Source: Pseudomonas putida
Lineage (GTDB): Bacteria > Pseudomonadota > Gammaproteobacteria > Pseudomonadales > Pseudomonadaceae
DNA: 64,000 bases
Reading direction: 5' to 3'
Assembly (NCBI RefSeq): GCF_025905425.1
Contig: NZ_CP109603.1
Coordinates: 2,578,001 to 2,642,000 of the forward strand
The position numbers were made by a program, and so were the translations under genes. Positions 1 through 8,446 of the stretch are shown piece after piece. The number at the start of each line of letters is the position of its first letter. Within the stretch, counting starts at the first letter, position 1. The notes beneath the pieces are model-generated. The model saw nothing but the letters and a program-made list of their open reading frames with translations, had not been told where the DNA came from and ran no database searches.

Positions 1-680
1 AGATGGTGGCCTTCATGTCGGGGCGCAGGTCTTTGTCGAAGATGAAGTTGATACCGGCAACCTGGGACAGCACTTCGAAGATGGTCTTCAGGTTGGCATC
101 GCGAAACTCCAGGGTCACCGGCCGCTCCAGCTTGCTGCGCAGCTGCGGGAATGGCTGTGCGGTGCGCGCCTGGACGTTCTCGATGTCGCTGCGCAGGGTC
201 ATGCCCTTCTGGTTCTGCGGGTCCAGGCGCAGCACTTCGCGCATGTAGCGCTCGGCGCCAAACAAGTCACCCTGGCGCAGGGCCGCCTGGCCGAGAGCGA
301 CACGTTCGTCAAGGGTGCGGATCAGCTCCAGCTGGCGGTTGCCCTCCTGGGCGCGGCGGTTGTTCGGTTCGATGCTCAGCACCCGCCCATAGCCCATGCG
401 CGCACCGGCAAAGTCGTGACGGATACGGTCGCTGTCGGCCTGGCTCAACAGTGCCTCGACCGCTGCCTGGCGGCCATGGGCCAGGGCGATGTTCAGTTCG
501 GTGTCGCGCGGGTCGTCACGCAGGGCCTCTTCCAGGCGCGCGATCCCGGCTTCGTACTGCCCCTCCTTCATCAGTTCTGCGCTGTCTTCGCGTACCGCAC
601 TGGAGCCGCAGCCCGCGATGGCCACGCACAGCGCCAACAGCAGGAACGGAGCAGGCTTGCACAGCTTCGATGACTTCATG
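1..680 (-). CDS. Secretin (GspD/PilQ/MshL-like), N-terminal part, cut by window edge
   Basis: This is the N-terminal 226 residues of an outer-membrane secretin; the channel domain lies beyond the left edge. The protein begins with a lipoprotein signal (hydrophobic stretch ending in an IAGC lipobox, Cys at about residue 24). A TPR-like helical region follows (about residues 28-140). The last visible segment resembles a secretin/TonB short N-terminal domain (VTLEFRDANLKTIFEVL). The ATG overlaps the stop of the preceding pilP-like gene by 5 nt, so the two are translationally coupled. It is the last visible gene of a gspE-pilM-pilN-pilO-pilP-secretin series, which suggests the exit pore of a dedicated type II/type IV-pilus-like export system. 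The partner substrate is inferred, from operon context only, to be the manganese oxidase upstream. Confidence 0.8.
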
Positions 681-1188
681 GTGCGCTCCCGACAGACAAG
701 GTCTGCGACTGATGCAAAGGCAGGTAGACCAGGCTCAGCTCGTTGGCCGAGACCCGGTCGAGGCGGTAGGTGTCTTCGATGACGTCGCCTTGGCGCACGA
801 CGTAGAGCTTTTCGCCACTCTGCAGAAACACCTGCAGGTCATCGCGGTCGCCCAGGCGTCCGACGAACTGGAAGGGCAGCTCCGGGGCGGTGGGTGCGGC
901 GACCACCACGGGTGCGGCGATGACCGGTTGTTCGGTGACGGTGGCCAGGGTTTGAGGTTTGCTCCAGCGCTGGCTCGGGAACAGATCGGTGGAGGCCTGT
1001 TCCGGCCTGTTCGCAGGCAAGCCCGCTCCCACAGGTTCCATGGGCACCCCCGATCCTGTGGGAGCGGGCTTGCCCGCGAAGGCGGCAACGCCGTCCTCCT
1101 GGCCAAACCAGTGCCCAGGCGCCCACGCCAACACGGCAGAAAGCCCCAAAAACCCAACCCAGATCAGCGCACGTTGAGTATTCATCAC
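676..1188 (-). CDS. PilP/GspC-like inner-membrane linker protein with an in-frame REP insertion
   Basis: A 170-residue protein with one N-terminal membrane segment (about residues 7-24), a linker, and a C-terminal small beta domain (FQFVGRLGDRDDLQVFLQSG) typical of PilP/GspC pilotin-like proteins that dock onto a secretin. Residues about 36-62 are encoded by a REP pair (1011-1084) and read [10 protein letters not shown] and VGAGLPAN, the usual translation of this repeat. The insertion falls in the flexible linker between membrane anchor and periplasmic domain and keeps the frame open, so the gene is probably functional. The start overlaps the pilO-like stop (ATGA) and the stop overlaps the secretin start. 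GspC versus PilP cannot be decided by eye. Confidence 0.72.
   Translation of the reverse strand: MMNTQRALIWVGFLGLSAVLAWAPGHWFGQEDGVAAFAGKPAPTGSGVPMEPVGAGLPANRPEQASTDLFPSQRWSKPQTLATVTEQPVIAAPVVVAAPTAPELPFQFVGRLGDRDDLQVFLQSGEKLYVVRQGDVIEDTYRLDRVSANELSLVYLPLHQSQTLSVGSAP
1011..1084. repeat. REP pair inside the pilP-like gene
   Basis: GCAGGCAAGCCCGCTCCCACA and TGTGGGAGCGGGCTTGCC face each other across 25 nt. The unit lies fully within an open coding frame. Confidence 0.9.
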
Positions 1189-1748
1189 GACCTCGACAAG
1201 TAGAGGGTCATGCGCAGGCGGGCGTTGAGCTCGCTGTCGCCGATGCGTTTGCGTTGCAGCTCAAGGTCTTCCAGCACCAAGGTTGGCAGCTGGCCAAGCA
1301 GCCCCTTGAGGAAGCCGCGAATCTGCGGGTAACTGCCGCGTACCGGCAACACGATCTGGTAGCGCGCCAACTGGGTTTTCGGGTCGATGCCCAAGGCGTA
1401 TTCGCCGCGTGCCAGGCTGATGTGCTCGGCACTGGCCAGGTGATACAGGCGCTCGATCAGTTCGCTGGCCTGCGGCTGACCGGGCAGTTGCTGACGCAGG
1501 GTGTCGAGGGCCTGCTGCTCGGGTTTGACGGCGATTTTCAGCTCGCCGCGCTGCACCCGCCCTACTTGCACACTGGCGTCCGCCTCGCTGGCGCGCAGTT
1601 CGCGCACGGTATGCCAGTGCGGCAACACACCGGCCAATGCCACACCGACGGCCAGCAAACCAACGGCGACGGCAGCCAGGCCCACCGGGCCTACGCGGCG
1701 CAGGTGCTCCTGAATGATCAGGCTGCTGAGCGGATCAGGGGCGCGCAT
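1185..1748 (-). CDS. PilO/GspM-like inner-membrane assembly protein
   Basis: A 187-residue bitopic protein: short cytoplasmic N-terminus, one membrane helix (about residues 22-42), a helical region (about 50-110), then a ferredoxin-like periplasmic domain ending in short beta strands (LVLEDLELQRKRIGDSELNARL). This is the architecture of PilO/GspM proteins that pair with a PilN/GspL partner in the inner-membrane platform. The ATG overlaps the 3' end of the pilN-like gene by 14 nt and the stop overlaps the pilP-like start, consistent with one transcript. The assignment rests on topology and gene order rather than strong sequence identity. Confidence 0.7.
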   Translation of the reverse strand: MRAPDPLSSLIIQEHLRRVGPVGLAAVAVGLLAVGVALAGVLPHWHTVRELRASEADASVQVGRVQRGELKIAVKPEQQALDTLRQQLPGQPQASELIERLYHLASAEHISLARGEYALGIDPKTQLARYQIVLPVRGSYPQIRGFLKGLLGQLPTLVLEDLELQRKRIGDSELNARLRMTLYLSRS

Positions 1749-2277
1749 GGCCGGTCTCCCAGGTAGCGGTAAGGGTGAAGCGCACCGGGTGCTCCGGCTG
1801 GCCCATCATCACCTCGTGGTTGAGCAACGAAACATCGCTGAGCTCGGCACTGGCCTCCAGCCGTTGGTGGTACTGCAGCATCGCTTCCAGGTTGCGCGCT
1901 TCGGCGGCGATACGGACCTGGCCCTTGCGGGCGTCCGGGGTCAGGCCAAGCAGCGCCACATCGTCCTGCGGCTGCGCTTCGAGCATGGCGAACAGTTGCT
2001 GCCAGGGCCGTTGCAGTTGCTGCGAGACACTGCGCATCTGCGCCAGGCGCTCGGCCTGCTCGCGGCTGGCAGCGCTGCTTTGCGGGGCTGCGGTGGCCGG
2101 GCGCCGGCCCAGTTGCAGTTCCAGGCTGTGCAGGCGGTCTTCCAGGTCTACCTGCTCGACCTGCAAGCGTTGTTGCAGCAGCACCAGTGCGGCCACCACT
2201 GCACAGCCCAGGGCCAGCAGCGACCACGCCAAGGCGCCGTTGCGGCGGGGCTGGAATTCCAGGTCGAGGCGGCGCAT
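1735..2277 (-). CDS. PilN/GspL-C-like inner-membrane assembly protein
   Basis: A 180-residue protein starting MRRLDLEF, a typical PilN opening in which a short N-terminal motif contacts PilM. One membrane helix (about residues 17-35) is followed by a coiled-coil-prone stretch and a ferredoxin-like domain (RKGQVRIAAEARNLEAMLQY). An upstream in-frame ATG exists, but it would lie deep inside the pilM-like gene. The start at 2277 lies one nucleotide after that gene's stop and matches the family N-terminus. Together with its neighbours it should form the cytoplasm-to-periplasm platform of the secretion apparatus. Confidence 0.72.
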   Translation of the reverse strand: MRRLDLEFQPRRNGALAWSLLALGCAVVAALVLLQQRLQVEQVDLEDRLHSLELQLGRRPATAAPQSSAASREQAERLAQMRSVSQQLQRPWQQLFAMLEAQPQDDVALLGLTPDARKGQVRIAAEARNLEAMLQYHQRLEASAELSDVSLLNHEVMMGQPEHPVRFTLTATWETGHARP

Positions 2278-2278
2278 G

Positions 2279-3073
2279 TCAGGCCACCGCCCGCCACATG
2301 GCGCACAGCGGGTCGGCTTCGCTGGCCGGTTGGCACAGCTGCACCGCCGCCAGTTGCGGCACGTCGCCCCGGCCAGGCGCATGCAGGTAGACCTGCGGCA
2401 TATGCTCGCCGTACAACTCGCAGGTGCGTTCGATCAACGCCTGCAGGGCCTGGTCGCTGTCGGCACAGCCTTGCGCCAGCACCTGTTGCCAGGCACCGCC
2501 GGCGGCCAGCAGCAGCACGCTGCGGCGCGGCTCGGCAAGCACGAAGAGGAAGTCGCCCGGTGCCAGTTGCGACGAGCAACGGTTGTAGGCGGCCATCAGG
2601 TACGGCTGCACCGAACGCAGGTTCAGGCGGCTTTCCCGGCCCAGTGCCTGCAGCCGCTGCAGCAACGCCTCAGGCAACGCCGTGGCAATGCGTGCGGCGC
2701 CTGCCGGCTCCGGCGAGAGGACGATGCGCCAGTCGCCCAACGACTGCCCATAGAGGTTCTCGAAGCAGGCCCGCGCATAAGCCTCCAGCTCGCGTGGATG
2801 GCCAATGGCGTCGCTCCAGGGCACCAGACAGAAGCGGCTGTAGCGGGCTGACAGCAGCACCCGCAACTGGGCACCGCGCACGGCGTGTTCGGTCAGCAGT
2901 GCGGCCAGCGCCTCGACGGCGGCCTCCCAGGCCGGTTGGGCAGCGTCGCAGTTGAACTCGCGGCTGCCCAGCCACTGGTGTTGATTGCCATGCCAGCAAC
3001 CCAGGCCTACACCCTCGGCGCCGAGCACGGCACAGTATTTATGAGCACCACGATCACGCAATGAATGTGACAC
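2279..3073 (-). CDS. PilM-like (actin-fold) cytoplasmic platform protein
   Basis: A 264-residue soluble protein placed exactly where PilM/MshI (or the cytoplasmic half of GspL) sits, between the gspE-like ATPase and the pilN-like gene. Segments such as FLFVLAEPRRSVLLLAAGG look like the nucleotide-binding actin-like fold of that family, though similarity is weak. I place the start at the GTG at 3073 because it is preceded, seven bases away, by a strong GAGGAG ribosome-binding site; an ATG further upstream (3106) lacks this. The start lies inside the 3' end of the gspE-like gene (20-nt overlap), again implying translational coupling. Confidence 0.66.
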   Translation of the reverse strand: MSHSLRDRGAHKYCAVLGAEGVGLGCWHGNQHQWLGSREFNCDAAQPAWEAAVEALAALLTEHAVRGAQLRVLLSARYSRFCLVPWSDAIGHPRELEAYARACFENLYGQSLGDWRIVLSPEPAGAARIATALPEALLQRLQALGRESRLNLRSVQPYLMAAYNRCSSQLAPGDFLFVLAEPRRSVLLLAAGGAWQQVLAQGCADSDQALQALIERTCELYGEHMPQVYLHAPGRGDVPQLAAVQLCQPASEADPLCAMWRAVA

Positions 3074-4724
3074 GGTTGATCTCCTCAAGGGTGGTGCGGC
3101 CGTCACGGACCAGGTCCAGGGCCGAGGCCCGCAGCAAGCGCAGGCCGCGCTGGCAGGCGAGTGTCTTGATCTGCGACAGGGGGCGGCGTTCGACGATCAT
3201 CTGCCGCAGGTCGTCGTCCAGGTGCAGCAGCTCGGCAATGGCACTGCGCCCGCGATAGCCACTGCCACGGCACTGGCCGCAGCCCTGGGCGCGAACGAAC
3301 GTCCAGCCGACCACGGCGGCGCGGGTCAGGCCCGAGGCCTGCAGGGTTTCATCGTCAACCTCGCACGCCGTGGCGCAATGCGGGCAGGCCAGGCGAATCA
3401 GGCGCTGGGCGAGGATGGCGTTGAGCGCCGAGACGAAGCTGTAGGGGTCGACCTGCATCTGGCTGAAGCGGCCGATCACATCGAAGACGTTGTTGGCGTG
3501 GATGGTGGTGAATACCAGGTGCCCGGTCAGAGCCGACTGCACGGCGATCTGTGCGGTGTCCGGGTCGCGGATTTCGCCAACCAGAATCTTGTCCGGGTCA
3601 TGGCGCAGGATCGAGCGCAGGCCGCGGGCGAAGGTCAGGCCTTTCTTTTCGTTGACTGGGATCTGCAACACCCCTGGCAGTTGATACTCGACCGGGTCTT
3701 CGATGGTGATGATCTTGTCCACGCCATGGTTGATCTCGCTGATCATGGCGTACAGGGTGGTGGTCTTGCCGCTGCCGGTGGGGCCGGTGACCAGGATCAT
3801 GCCGTAGGGTTCGGCGGCCAGTCGGCGCAGGGCGCGCAGGGTCTCGTCGGCAAACCCCAGTGCCTGCAACTGCACACCACTGACCTTGTCGGACAGGTCC
3901 TGTTTGTCGAGCACCCGCAGCACCGCGTCCTCGCCAAAGATGCTGGGCATGATCGAGACACGGAAGTCGATCTGCCGCTCGCCCACGGCAACCTTGAAAC
4001 GGCCGTCCTGGGGCACGCGCTTCTCACCGATGTCGAGCTCGGCCATGACTTTGATGCGCGAGATCACCTGGTCGGCGAAGGCGCTGCCGCTGGCCTTGCC
4101 CGCGCCATTGAGCACGCCGTCGATACGGTACTTGATGGTCAGGCCCTGGCCGGTCATGCCCAGGTGGATATCGCTGGCATGCAGCTTGAGGGCGTCGTAG
4201 AGGGTCGAGTTGACCAGTTTGACCACCCGGCTCTGATCTTCACTGATGCTGGTCAGCGACAGGCGTTGCAGTGGGTCGCTTTCGCTGCTGGCTTCGCTGT
4301 CATGGCCAAGGGCATCGACTGCATGGAAGCTTTCTTCATGGCGGGCCAGAAACGTCGCAAGCTCCGCGGCGTGGGCCAGGTACAGCGGCGCGCCTTGCAG
4401 CACATCGTCAATCCAGGCCAGGCGGGCAGCGTCGAAGGGGTCGGCGAACACACCCAGCAGCTCACCGCCCTGCTCGATCAGCACGAACTCGCGTTTCAGG
4501 CATTGGGCCAGGCTGACCTTATCAAAGCGTGGGGTGCTGGCCAGCAGGGCCTGGCTGTGCAGCACCGGGTAATGCAGGGTGATGCCCAGGCGGCGGGTGA
4601 AGGTGTCGGGGGTGTCGTTGGCCAGGCGTTCCAGGCAATTGAGCAGGCGTTCGTCATCGGCTTGCAGACGGGCCTGGGCCAGCAGCTCGCGTGAAAAACC
4701 GACAATCTCGAGTACTTCGGGCAT
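3054..4724 (-). CDS. GspE/PilB-type secretion ATPase
   Basis: A 556-residue hexameric secretion ATPase. Visible features are a GspE N-terminal domain (about residues 1-150), Walker A GPTGSGKTT (about 314-322), an Asp-box/Walker B region (LRSILRHDPDKILVGEIRD), a His box (GHLVFTTIHANN), and the four-cysteine zinc element CPHC...CGQC (about 450-487) typical of GspE/PilB. It would power assembly of a pseudopilus or pilus in the inner membrane. No GspF, pseudopilin or prepilin peptidase is in the window, so the apparatus is incomplete here. It follows the receiver-domain gene by 61 nt on the same strand. Export of manganese oxidase in P. putida GB-1 has been reported (from memory) to need an Xcp-related route; linking this set to that role is inference. 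Confidence 0.93.
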   Translation of the reverse strand: MPEVLEIVGFSRELLAQARLQADDERLLNCLERLANDTPDTFTRRLGITLHYPVLHSQALLASTPRFDKVSLAQCLKREFVLIEQGGELLGVFADPFDAARLAWIDDVLQGAPLYLAHAAELATFLARHEESFHAVDALGHDSEASSESDPLQRLSLTSISEDQSRVVKLVNSTLYDALKLHASDIHLGMTGQGLTIKYRIDGVLNGAGKASGSAFADQVISRIKVMAELDIGEKRVPQDGRFKVAVGERQIDFRVSIMPSIFGEDAVLRVLDKQDLSDKVSGVQLQALGFADETLRALRRLAAEPYGMILVTGPTGSGKTTTLYAMISEINHGVDKIITIEDPVEYQLPGVLQIPVNEKKGLTFARGLRSILRHDPDKILVGEIRDPDTAQIAVQSALTGHLVFTTIHANNVFDVIGRFSQMQVDPYSFVSALNAILAQRLIRLACPHCATACEVDDETLQASGLTRAAVVGWTFVRAQGCGQCRGSGYRGRSAIAELLHLDDDLRQMIVERRPLSQIKTLACQRGLRLLRASALDLVRDGRTTLEEINRVTFIA

Positions 4725-4785
4725 GGCCTGCGACTCCGCTCAGGGGGCGCGTCGCAGGCTGGCTCAGCCAGGGCAGCGGGCGCCG

Positions 4786-5316
4786 CTATTCCCCTGTGAG
4801 CAGTTGTTCGTCGTCGGGACCTGGGGGCTTGGCGCCATTACGGCGGCGGTCGGCCAGTACCCAGCTACCATCGTACAACTGCAGGGGGAACGATTGGTTC
4901 CTGTTCTGGCGTCGTTCGACGAACCCTTCTGCCGGGTTGTCCGTGGCCCTGCGCCGGCGCTCGATGCCCATCAGGTCGAAGATCGCGCGGGCCAGTTCCG
5001 CCAACGGGAACGGCTTGAACAGGACATGGGTCACGCCAATTTCGGCAGCTCGCTCACGGACCTCGACGGTCGGGTGGGCGGTGATCAGCACGAAGTGGCA
5101 CTGCCTGTTCTTGCGCACGGTCTCCAGGACCTGAAAACCCTCCATATCGGGCAAGCGGTAATCCAGCACAATCACTTTCGGTGCCAGGCACTCAGCCTGC
5201 TCGATACCACTGGCACCGTCGTGGGCAACATGAACTTCCAGGCCTTGCGCCTGCAGATACGCTTGCAGGTTCTGCGCAAGAGTCTGTTCGTCATCGACTA
5301 CCAATACTCTGTTCAC
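4786..5316 (-). CDS. Response-regulator receiver-domain protein
   Basis: A 176-residue protein with one CheY-like receiver domain: acidic pair DD at about residues 8-10, phospho-acceptor Asp in VLDYRLPD (about 53), the Thr/Ser of LITAHP, and the invariant Lys of LFKPFPL. The roughly 55-residue tail (Arg-rich, ending PPGPDDEQL) has no HTH or other output domain I can recognise, so it may act by protein contact, possibly on the adjacent secretion ATPase. Start chosen: GTG at 5316 with GGGAG upstream; in-frame ATGs further upstream would add about 80 residues of non-family sequence that covers the promoter region. It is the first gene after a 251-nt gap containing a sigma54 promoter, so it likely leads the secretion operon. 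Confidence 0.85.
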   Translation of the reverse strand: MNRVLVVDDEQTLAQNLQAYLQAQGLEVHVAHDGASGIEQAECLAPKVIVLDYRLPDMEGFQVLETVRKNRQCHFVLITAHPTVEVRERAAEIGVTHVLFKPFPLAELARAIFDLMGIERRRRATDNPAEGFVERRQNRNQSFPLQLYDGSWVLADRRRNGAKPPGPDDEQLLTGE

Positions 5317-5381
5317 CAAGGTCGACTCCCAAATACTGCCCGGTTTCCCGGTCTGCGAAGTGCGGCCTCGATAAGGCTTGA

Positions 5382-5396
5382 GCAGGCTTCGTGCCA
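5382..5396 (-). promoter_or_regulatory. Sigma54 (-24/-12) promoter upstream of the receiver/secretion operon
   Basis: Read on the minus strand the sequence is TGGCACGAAGCCTGC. It keeps the GG and GC dinucleotides at the required 10-nt spacing and matches the full TGGCACG -24 element, with one mismatch in the -12 element (CTGC for TTGC). Transcription would begin near 5370, about 55 nt before the GTG at 5316. Confidence 0.72.
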
Positions 5397-5490
5397 GGCG
5401 TGAATAGTCATGCTGCACCACTGTAAGTCGTTGATCTTGCAAGGGTGCCCGAGAGCACCCGGCGCGCTGCGAGCAGGCAGGCTCGCCCGG

Positions 5491-5552
5491 TTCCCCATAT
5501 CCGGGGAACTTGATGGCACTTTGCCAAGCCGTTATTCCCCAGCTTTGGGGAA
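5491..5552 (-). promoter_or_regulatory. Paired palindromes, candidate enhancer sites for a sigma54 activator
   Basis: Two copies of TTCCCC-N6-GGGGAA lie at 5491-5508 and 5535-5552. Their centres are 44 bp apart (about four helical turns) and about 110 and 154 bp upstream of the sigma54 promoter at 5382-5396, a normal enhancer distance. The same motif occurs upstream of mnxG. Binding by an NtrC-type activator is inferred. Each could also fold as a hairpin at the end of the upstream transcript, but there is no T-run. Confidence 0.6.
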
Positions 5553-5567
5553 GCACCATCAGGGGCC

Positions 5568-6209
5568 TCAGTCGGCGATTTCCACTTTAGCGGATTCGCG
5601 CAAACGTTGGCGCACGGCTTGCCGGGCCTGCGCCTGCAATTGCCCCGTGAGCGTGGCCCTGGCCAATACCAAGCCCTGTTCCCGTATGACAGAAGTGTTA
5701 TCACTTTGGTTCTGCGCTCCTTGCAGTGTTTGCCGATTGGCCTCATAGAAGGCCTCCACGTGTGCCTGGCTGGGCGCGTCGACCGCACTCAGCTGGGCAT
5801 ACACCTGCTGGGCCGCCATCTCGCGACGGGTGTATTCAGCGTACTCTGCCCTATCAAAGCCCGCCTCCGCCAGCCGCCGCTCGAACACCGTCGGGCTGCC
5901 AAACGCCGCTTCCACTTCGCCGAGATGGCCTGATACTTGTTCATCACTGATGGCGATGCCCTGACGCTGGGCCTCCTGCCAGAGCAGCTCCTTATCGATC
6001 AGATCGTCCAAGGCCTGGTCGCGCAGGCGCTTGTACAGGGTCGGGTTGCGGATGCTGGCCACCGCTCGCCCCTGGGCTTCAAGGTATTCGGTGAAGTAGC
6101 GCTCCAAGCGCGTGGCATTGATCTCTACACCGTTCACCCGCGCGACCGGCACATCGGCCCAGCTCGCCTTGGCGACCATCAGCAACAGGCACAGCAACAG
6201 GATACGCAT
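5568..6209 (-). CDS. SurA-N/PpiC-like periplasmic chaperone without a rotamase domain
   Basis: A 213-residue protein with a signal peptide (hydrophobic residues 3-17, likely cleavage after SWA), followed by helical sequence that resembles the SurA N-terminal chaperone region (VARVNGVEINATRLERYFTEYL, then DQALDDLIDKELLWQEA). No parvulin peptidyl-prolyl isomerase domain is visible; the protein simply ends after a helical tail. It lies 12 nt after the cytochrome c fusion gene and is the last gene before the sigma54-containing gap, so it probably belongs to the mnxG transcript. A role in folding the large exported oxidase is inference from position. Confidence 0.74.
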   Translation of the reverse strand: MRILLLCLLLMVAKASWADVPVARVNGVEINATRLERYFTEYLEAQGRAVASIRNPTLYKRLRDQALDDLIDKELLWQEAQRQGIAISDEQVSGHLGEVEAAFGSPTVFERRLAEAGFDRAEYAEYTRREMAAQQVYAQLSAVDAPSQAHVEAFYEANRQTLQGAQNQSDNTSVIREQGLVLARATLTGQLQAQARQAVRQRLRESAKVEIAD

Positions 6210-6221
6210 GGCGACCTCCGC

Positions 6222-7775
6222 TCAAGGAGTGTCCGGCACAGGCCGGTACGGGGTGACCGAAGTAAAACGCGGCCCAGGCAAGGCCACCGCAACCACGTGG
6301 GCACCGGCCATGCCCTGCCGGCGACCGGGGCCGAAACCCAAGGCCGGGGTCAGACCGGTACTGACATCGTGCAGGCCTTCCAGGGCGCTGATCAACTGCT
6401 CGCGGCTGGCATCCCGGCCAATCTGCTTCAACGCTTCGGTGAGCAGGCGCAAGGCGCACAGGGTATTGACCTGCAAGGACGCCTGACGCGGGTCGAGGCC
6501 CCGGCGTTGCTGCAGGCCAGCCAGGGTCGCCAGGCCCTGTTCGGTCCAGTCTTCGGGCACGAATGGATAGGCGAGGAAAACCCGCTGCGACCACTGCTCA
6601 GGCAAGCTCGCCACCGCCCCGACAACCTGGCTGGACGCCGCGAACAGATAAGGCTGACGGCCTGCCGCCTGGAGCGTCGCAGCCAGCTCGGCAAAGGCTT
6701 GGGCGCGGCCAAGAAAGACGATGCCCTGGCCATCCACGGCCTGGCCATCGAAAGCCAGCAGTGGGCCTGGGGACCAGCCTTGCTGCACTAGGCGTTCGCG
6801 CACCTGCTCGGCCAGCGGCGCTTGCTCGTCACCGGCATAGATTACGCGCAGGCCCTCTGGAGCCAGGCCCAAGGCTGTGCGGGCATGGCCGGCAAGGCTC
6901 AGCAGCTGCGCGGGCAAGCCCGGCAGGGGGTCGAAGATCTGGGCACTGCCGCCACTGCGCGGGGTACTGCCGATCAGCGGCACGTTCTGTTGCGCCAGCA
7001 CCGCCGCCAGTCGTTGGTCGAGCATCGGCGCCAGTGGCGAGATCAGGCTGAACACCTGCTCCTGGTCCAACAGCTGATGCAGAGCCTGCTCGGCGCTTTG
7101 CGGGTCGCTGCCGGGGTCGAGCACCACCAGTTCCAGGCGCCGCCCATGCACACCGCCTTGCTGATTGAGTTGCGCCAGGCCGTCTTCGAGCACCGCCCGC
7201 ACCACATGGCCTGCTTCGGCCAGCGGCCCGCTTGCGGGGAGCAACGTCCCCAGCCGCAGCACACCCTCCTCAACGCCTGGGTCGCGGTCCTCGGCCAAGC
7301 GTTTGAGGTAGGCCGTGAGGTTGCGCTGGTCGGCCAAGGTCAGCTCGAAACGCGGCATGGCTGCGTCGAGGTGATTACCGGCAGGGTCCACCCCCTGCTG
7401 GATCGCCCTGGCCAGGCTGGCGTCGGTGTAACCGGGGTAACTGCGGCCGTTGGCCTGTCGCTCGCCCTGGCCCAGCGCCAGGCGTTGCCAGTCAAGGCTC
7501 GGTGGGCGCACCCCGCCTTCGGCACGGCCGCGGCCGTCGCTGCCGTGGCAGCTGGCACAGGGCAACACGCTGGCCGGCACGCTCATGTCGCTGGCCCCCA
7601 CCCGCGCCAGTAACTGCGCGTCACTGCTCGACAAGCCTTCGCGGTACAGGCGTTTTCCCGCTTGTTCGTGCTCGGTGAGGTCGAGGGCGAAGGCAGTGCT
7701 ACATAGGCTGACACCTAGCACGCACGCGCGACACAAGGCCGCGCCTACAAGGGCTTTGGCGCGCGCAAGGTTCAT
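6222..7775 (-). CDS. Cytochrome c / ABC-type periplasmic binding protein fusion
   Basis: A 517-residue exported protein. After a signal peptide it has a class I cytochrome c domain with one haem motif (CASCH, about residue 75, with a candidate distal Met in DAAMPRFELT). The rest (about 160-500) is a Leu/Ile/Val-type periplasmic binding fold (LRLGTLLPASGPLAEAGH is the usual first strand). No permease or ATPase accompanies it, so transport is unlikely; electron transfer or redox sensing with ligand recognition is more plausible. The start is ATG 7775 with GGTG seven bases upstream; a GTG at 7784 that overlaps the previous stop is the alternative. It sits directly behind two SCO copper chaperones in the mnxG operon. 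Confidence 0.8.
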   Translation of the reverse strand: MNLARAKALVGAALCRACVLGVSLCSTAFALDLTEHEQAGKRLYREGLSSSDAQLLARVGASDMSVPASVLPCASCHGSDGRGRAEGGVRPPSLDWQRLALGQGERQANGRSYPGYTDASLARAIQQGVDPAGNHLDAAMPRFELTLADQRNLTAYLKRLAEDRDPGVEEGVLRLGTLLPASGPLAEAGHVVRAVLEDGLAQLNQQGGVHGRRLELVVLDPGSDPQSAEQALHQLLDQEQVFSLISPLAPMLDQRLAAVLAQQNVPLIGSTPRSGGSAQIFDPLPGLPAQLLSLAGHARTALGLAPEGLRVIYAGDEQAPLAEQVRERLVQQGWSPGPLLAFDGQAVDGQGIVFLGRAQAFAELAATLQAAGRQPYLFAASSQVVGAVASLPEQWSQRVFLAYPFVPEDWTEQGLATLAGLQQRRGLDPRQASLQVNTLCALRLLTEALKQIGRDASREQLISALEGLHDVSTGLTPALGFGPGRRQGMAGAHVVAVALPGPRFTSVTPYRPVPDTP

Positions 7776-7780
7776 GATGT

Positions 7781-8446
7781 TCACCGCCCTGCCAGAGGTT
7801 GGGTCAGCAGTTGCATGCGCTGCGCGATCGCCACCGGTGGCGCATCCGGGCGGATCTTGCTCCAGCGCTTGCCCGCCACGTCACCGGCAATCAGTTGCGT
7901 GGAATGCTGCTCGGGGCTGGGCAGGAACTGGCCGATACGGCCCAGTACCAGATCGACACTGGCCTTGTCGCCGGTCAGGAACAACCAGTTGGGGCCATCT
8001 ACGCCCTGCTTCTCGGCAAAGGCCTTGAGCGCCGCCGGGGTGTCGTTCTGCGGGTCGCTGCTGATCGAGACGAAGGTCACCCGCCCGGCCAGCTCCGGCC
8101 CCATGGCTTCGCGCACCTCCCGCAGCTTGCGGGTGATCAGCGGGCAGGCGTCAGTGCAGTGGGTGAAGATCACGTTGAGCATCACCACCTTGTCCTTGAG
8201 CACGTCGCTGTAAAAGCGCAGCTCGCGGCCGTTCTGGTCCTTGAGCACGGTGTCGGTGAACCAGGTCTGGGCATCGCGGGTGCCGCCGCCACTGGTCATG
8301 GTCTGGGGCGCAGGCTGTGGCTGGGGTGCTTGCTGCGCATGGCCTTCATGGGCGAAGGCCACCGAGGCAAGAATCCACAGGCAGCCGCCCAGTACCAGCC
8401 AGTCGAACGTGCGCATGCCGACGCGGCGAGAGGTCAGATGGCTCAT
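7781..8446 (-). CDS. SCO1/SenC-family copper chaperone (second copy)
   Basis: A 221-residue thioredoxin-fold protein with an N-terminal membrane or signal segment (about residues 15-33). It has the copper-binding CxxxC motif in FTHCTDACP and the conserved distal His in EQHSTQL. SCO proteins deliver or reduce copper for copper oxidases; here the nearby client is the multicopper oxidase mnxG rather than a cytochrome oxidase. The ATG overlaps the stop of the first SCO gene. The two SCO copies differ widely, so this is an old duplication or two separate recruits. Confidence 0.9.
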   Translation of the reverse strand: MSHLTSRRVGMRTFDWLVLGGCLWILASVAFAHEGHAQQAPQPQPAPQTMTSGGGTRDAQTWFTDTVLKDQNGRELRFYSDVLKDKVVMLNVIFTHCTDACPLITRKLREVREAMGPELAGRVTFVSISSDPQNDTPAALKAFAEKQGVDGPNWLFLTGDKASVDLVLGRIGQFLPSPEQHSTQLIAGDVAGKRWSKIRPDAPPVAIAQRMQLLTQPLAGR

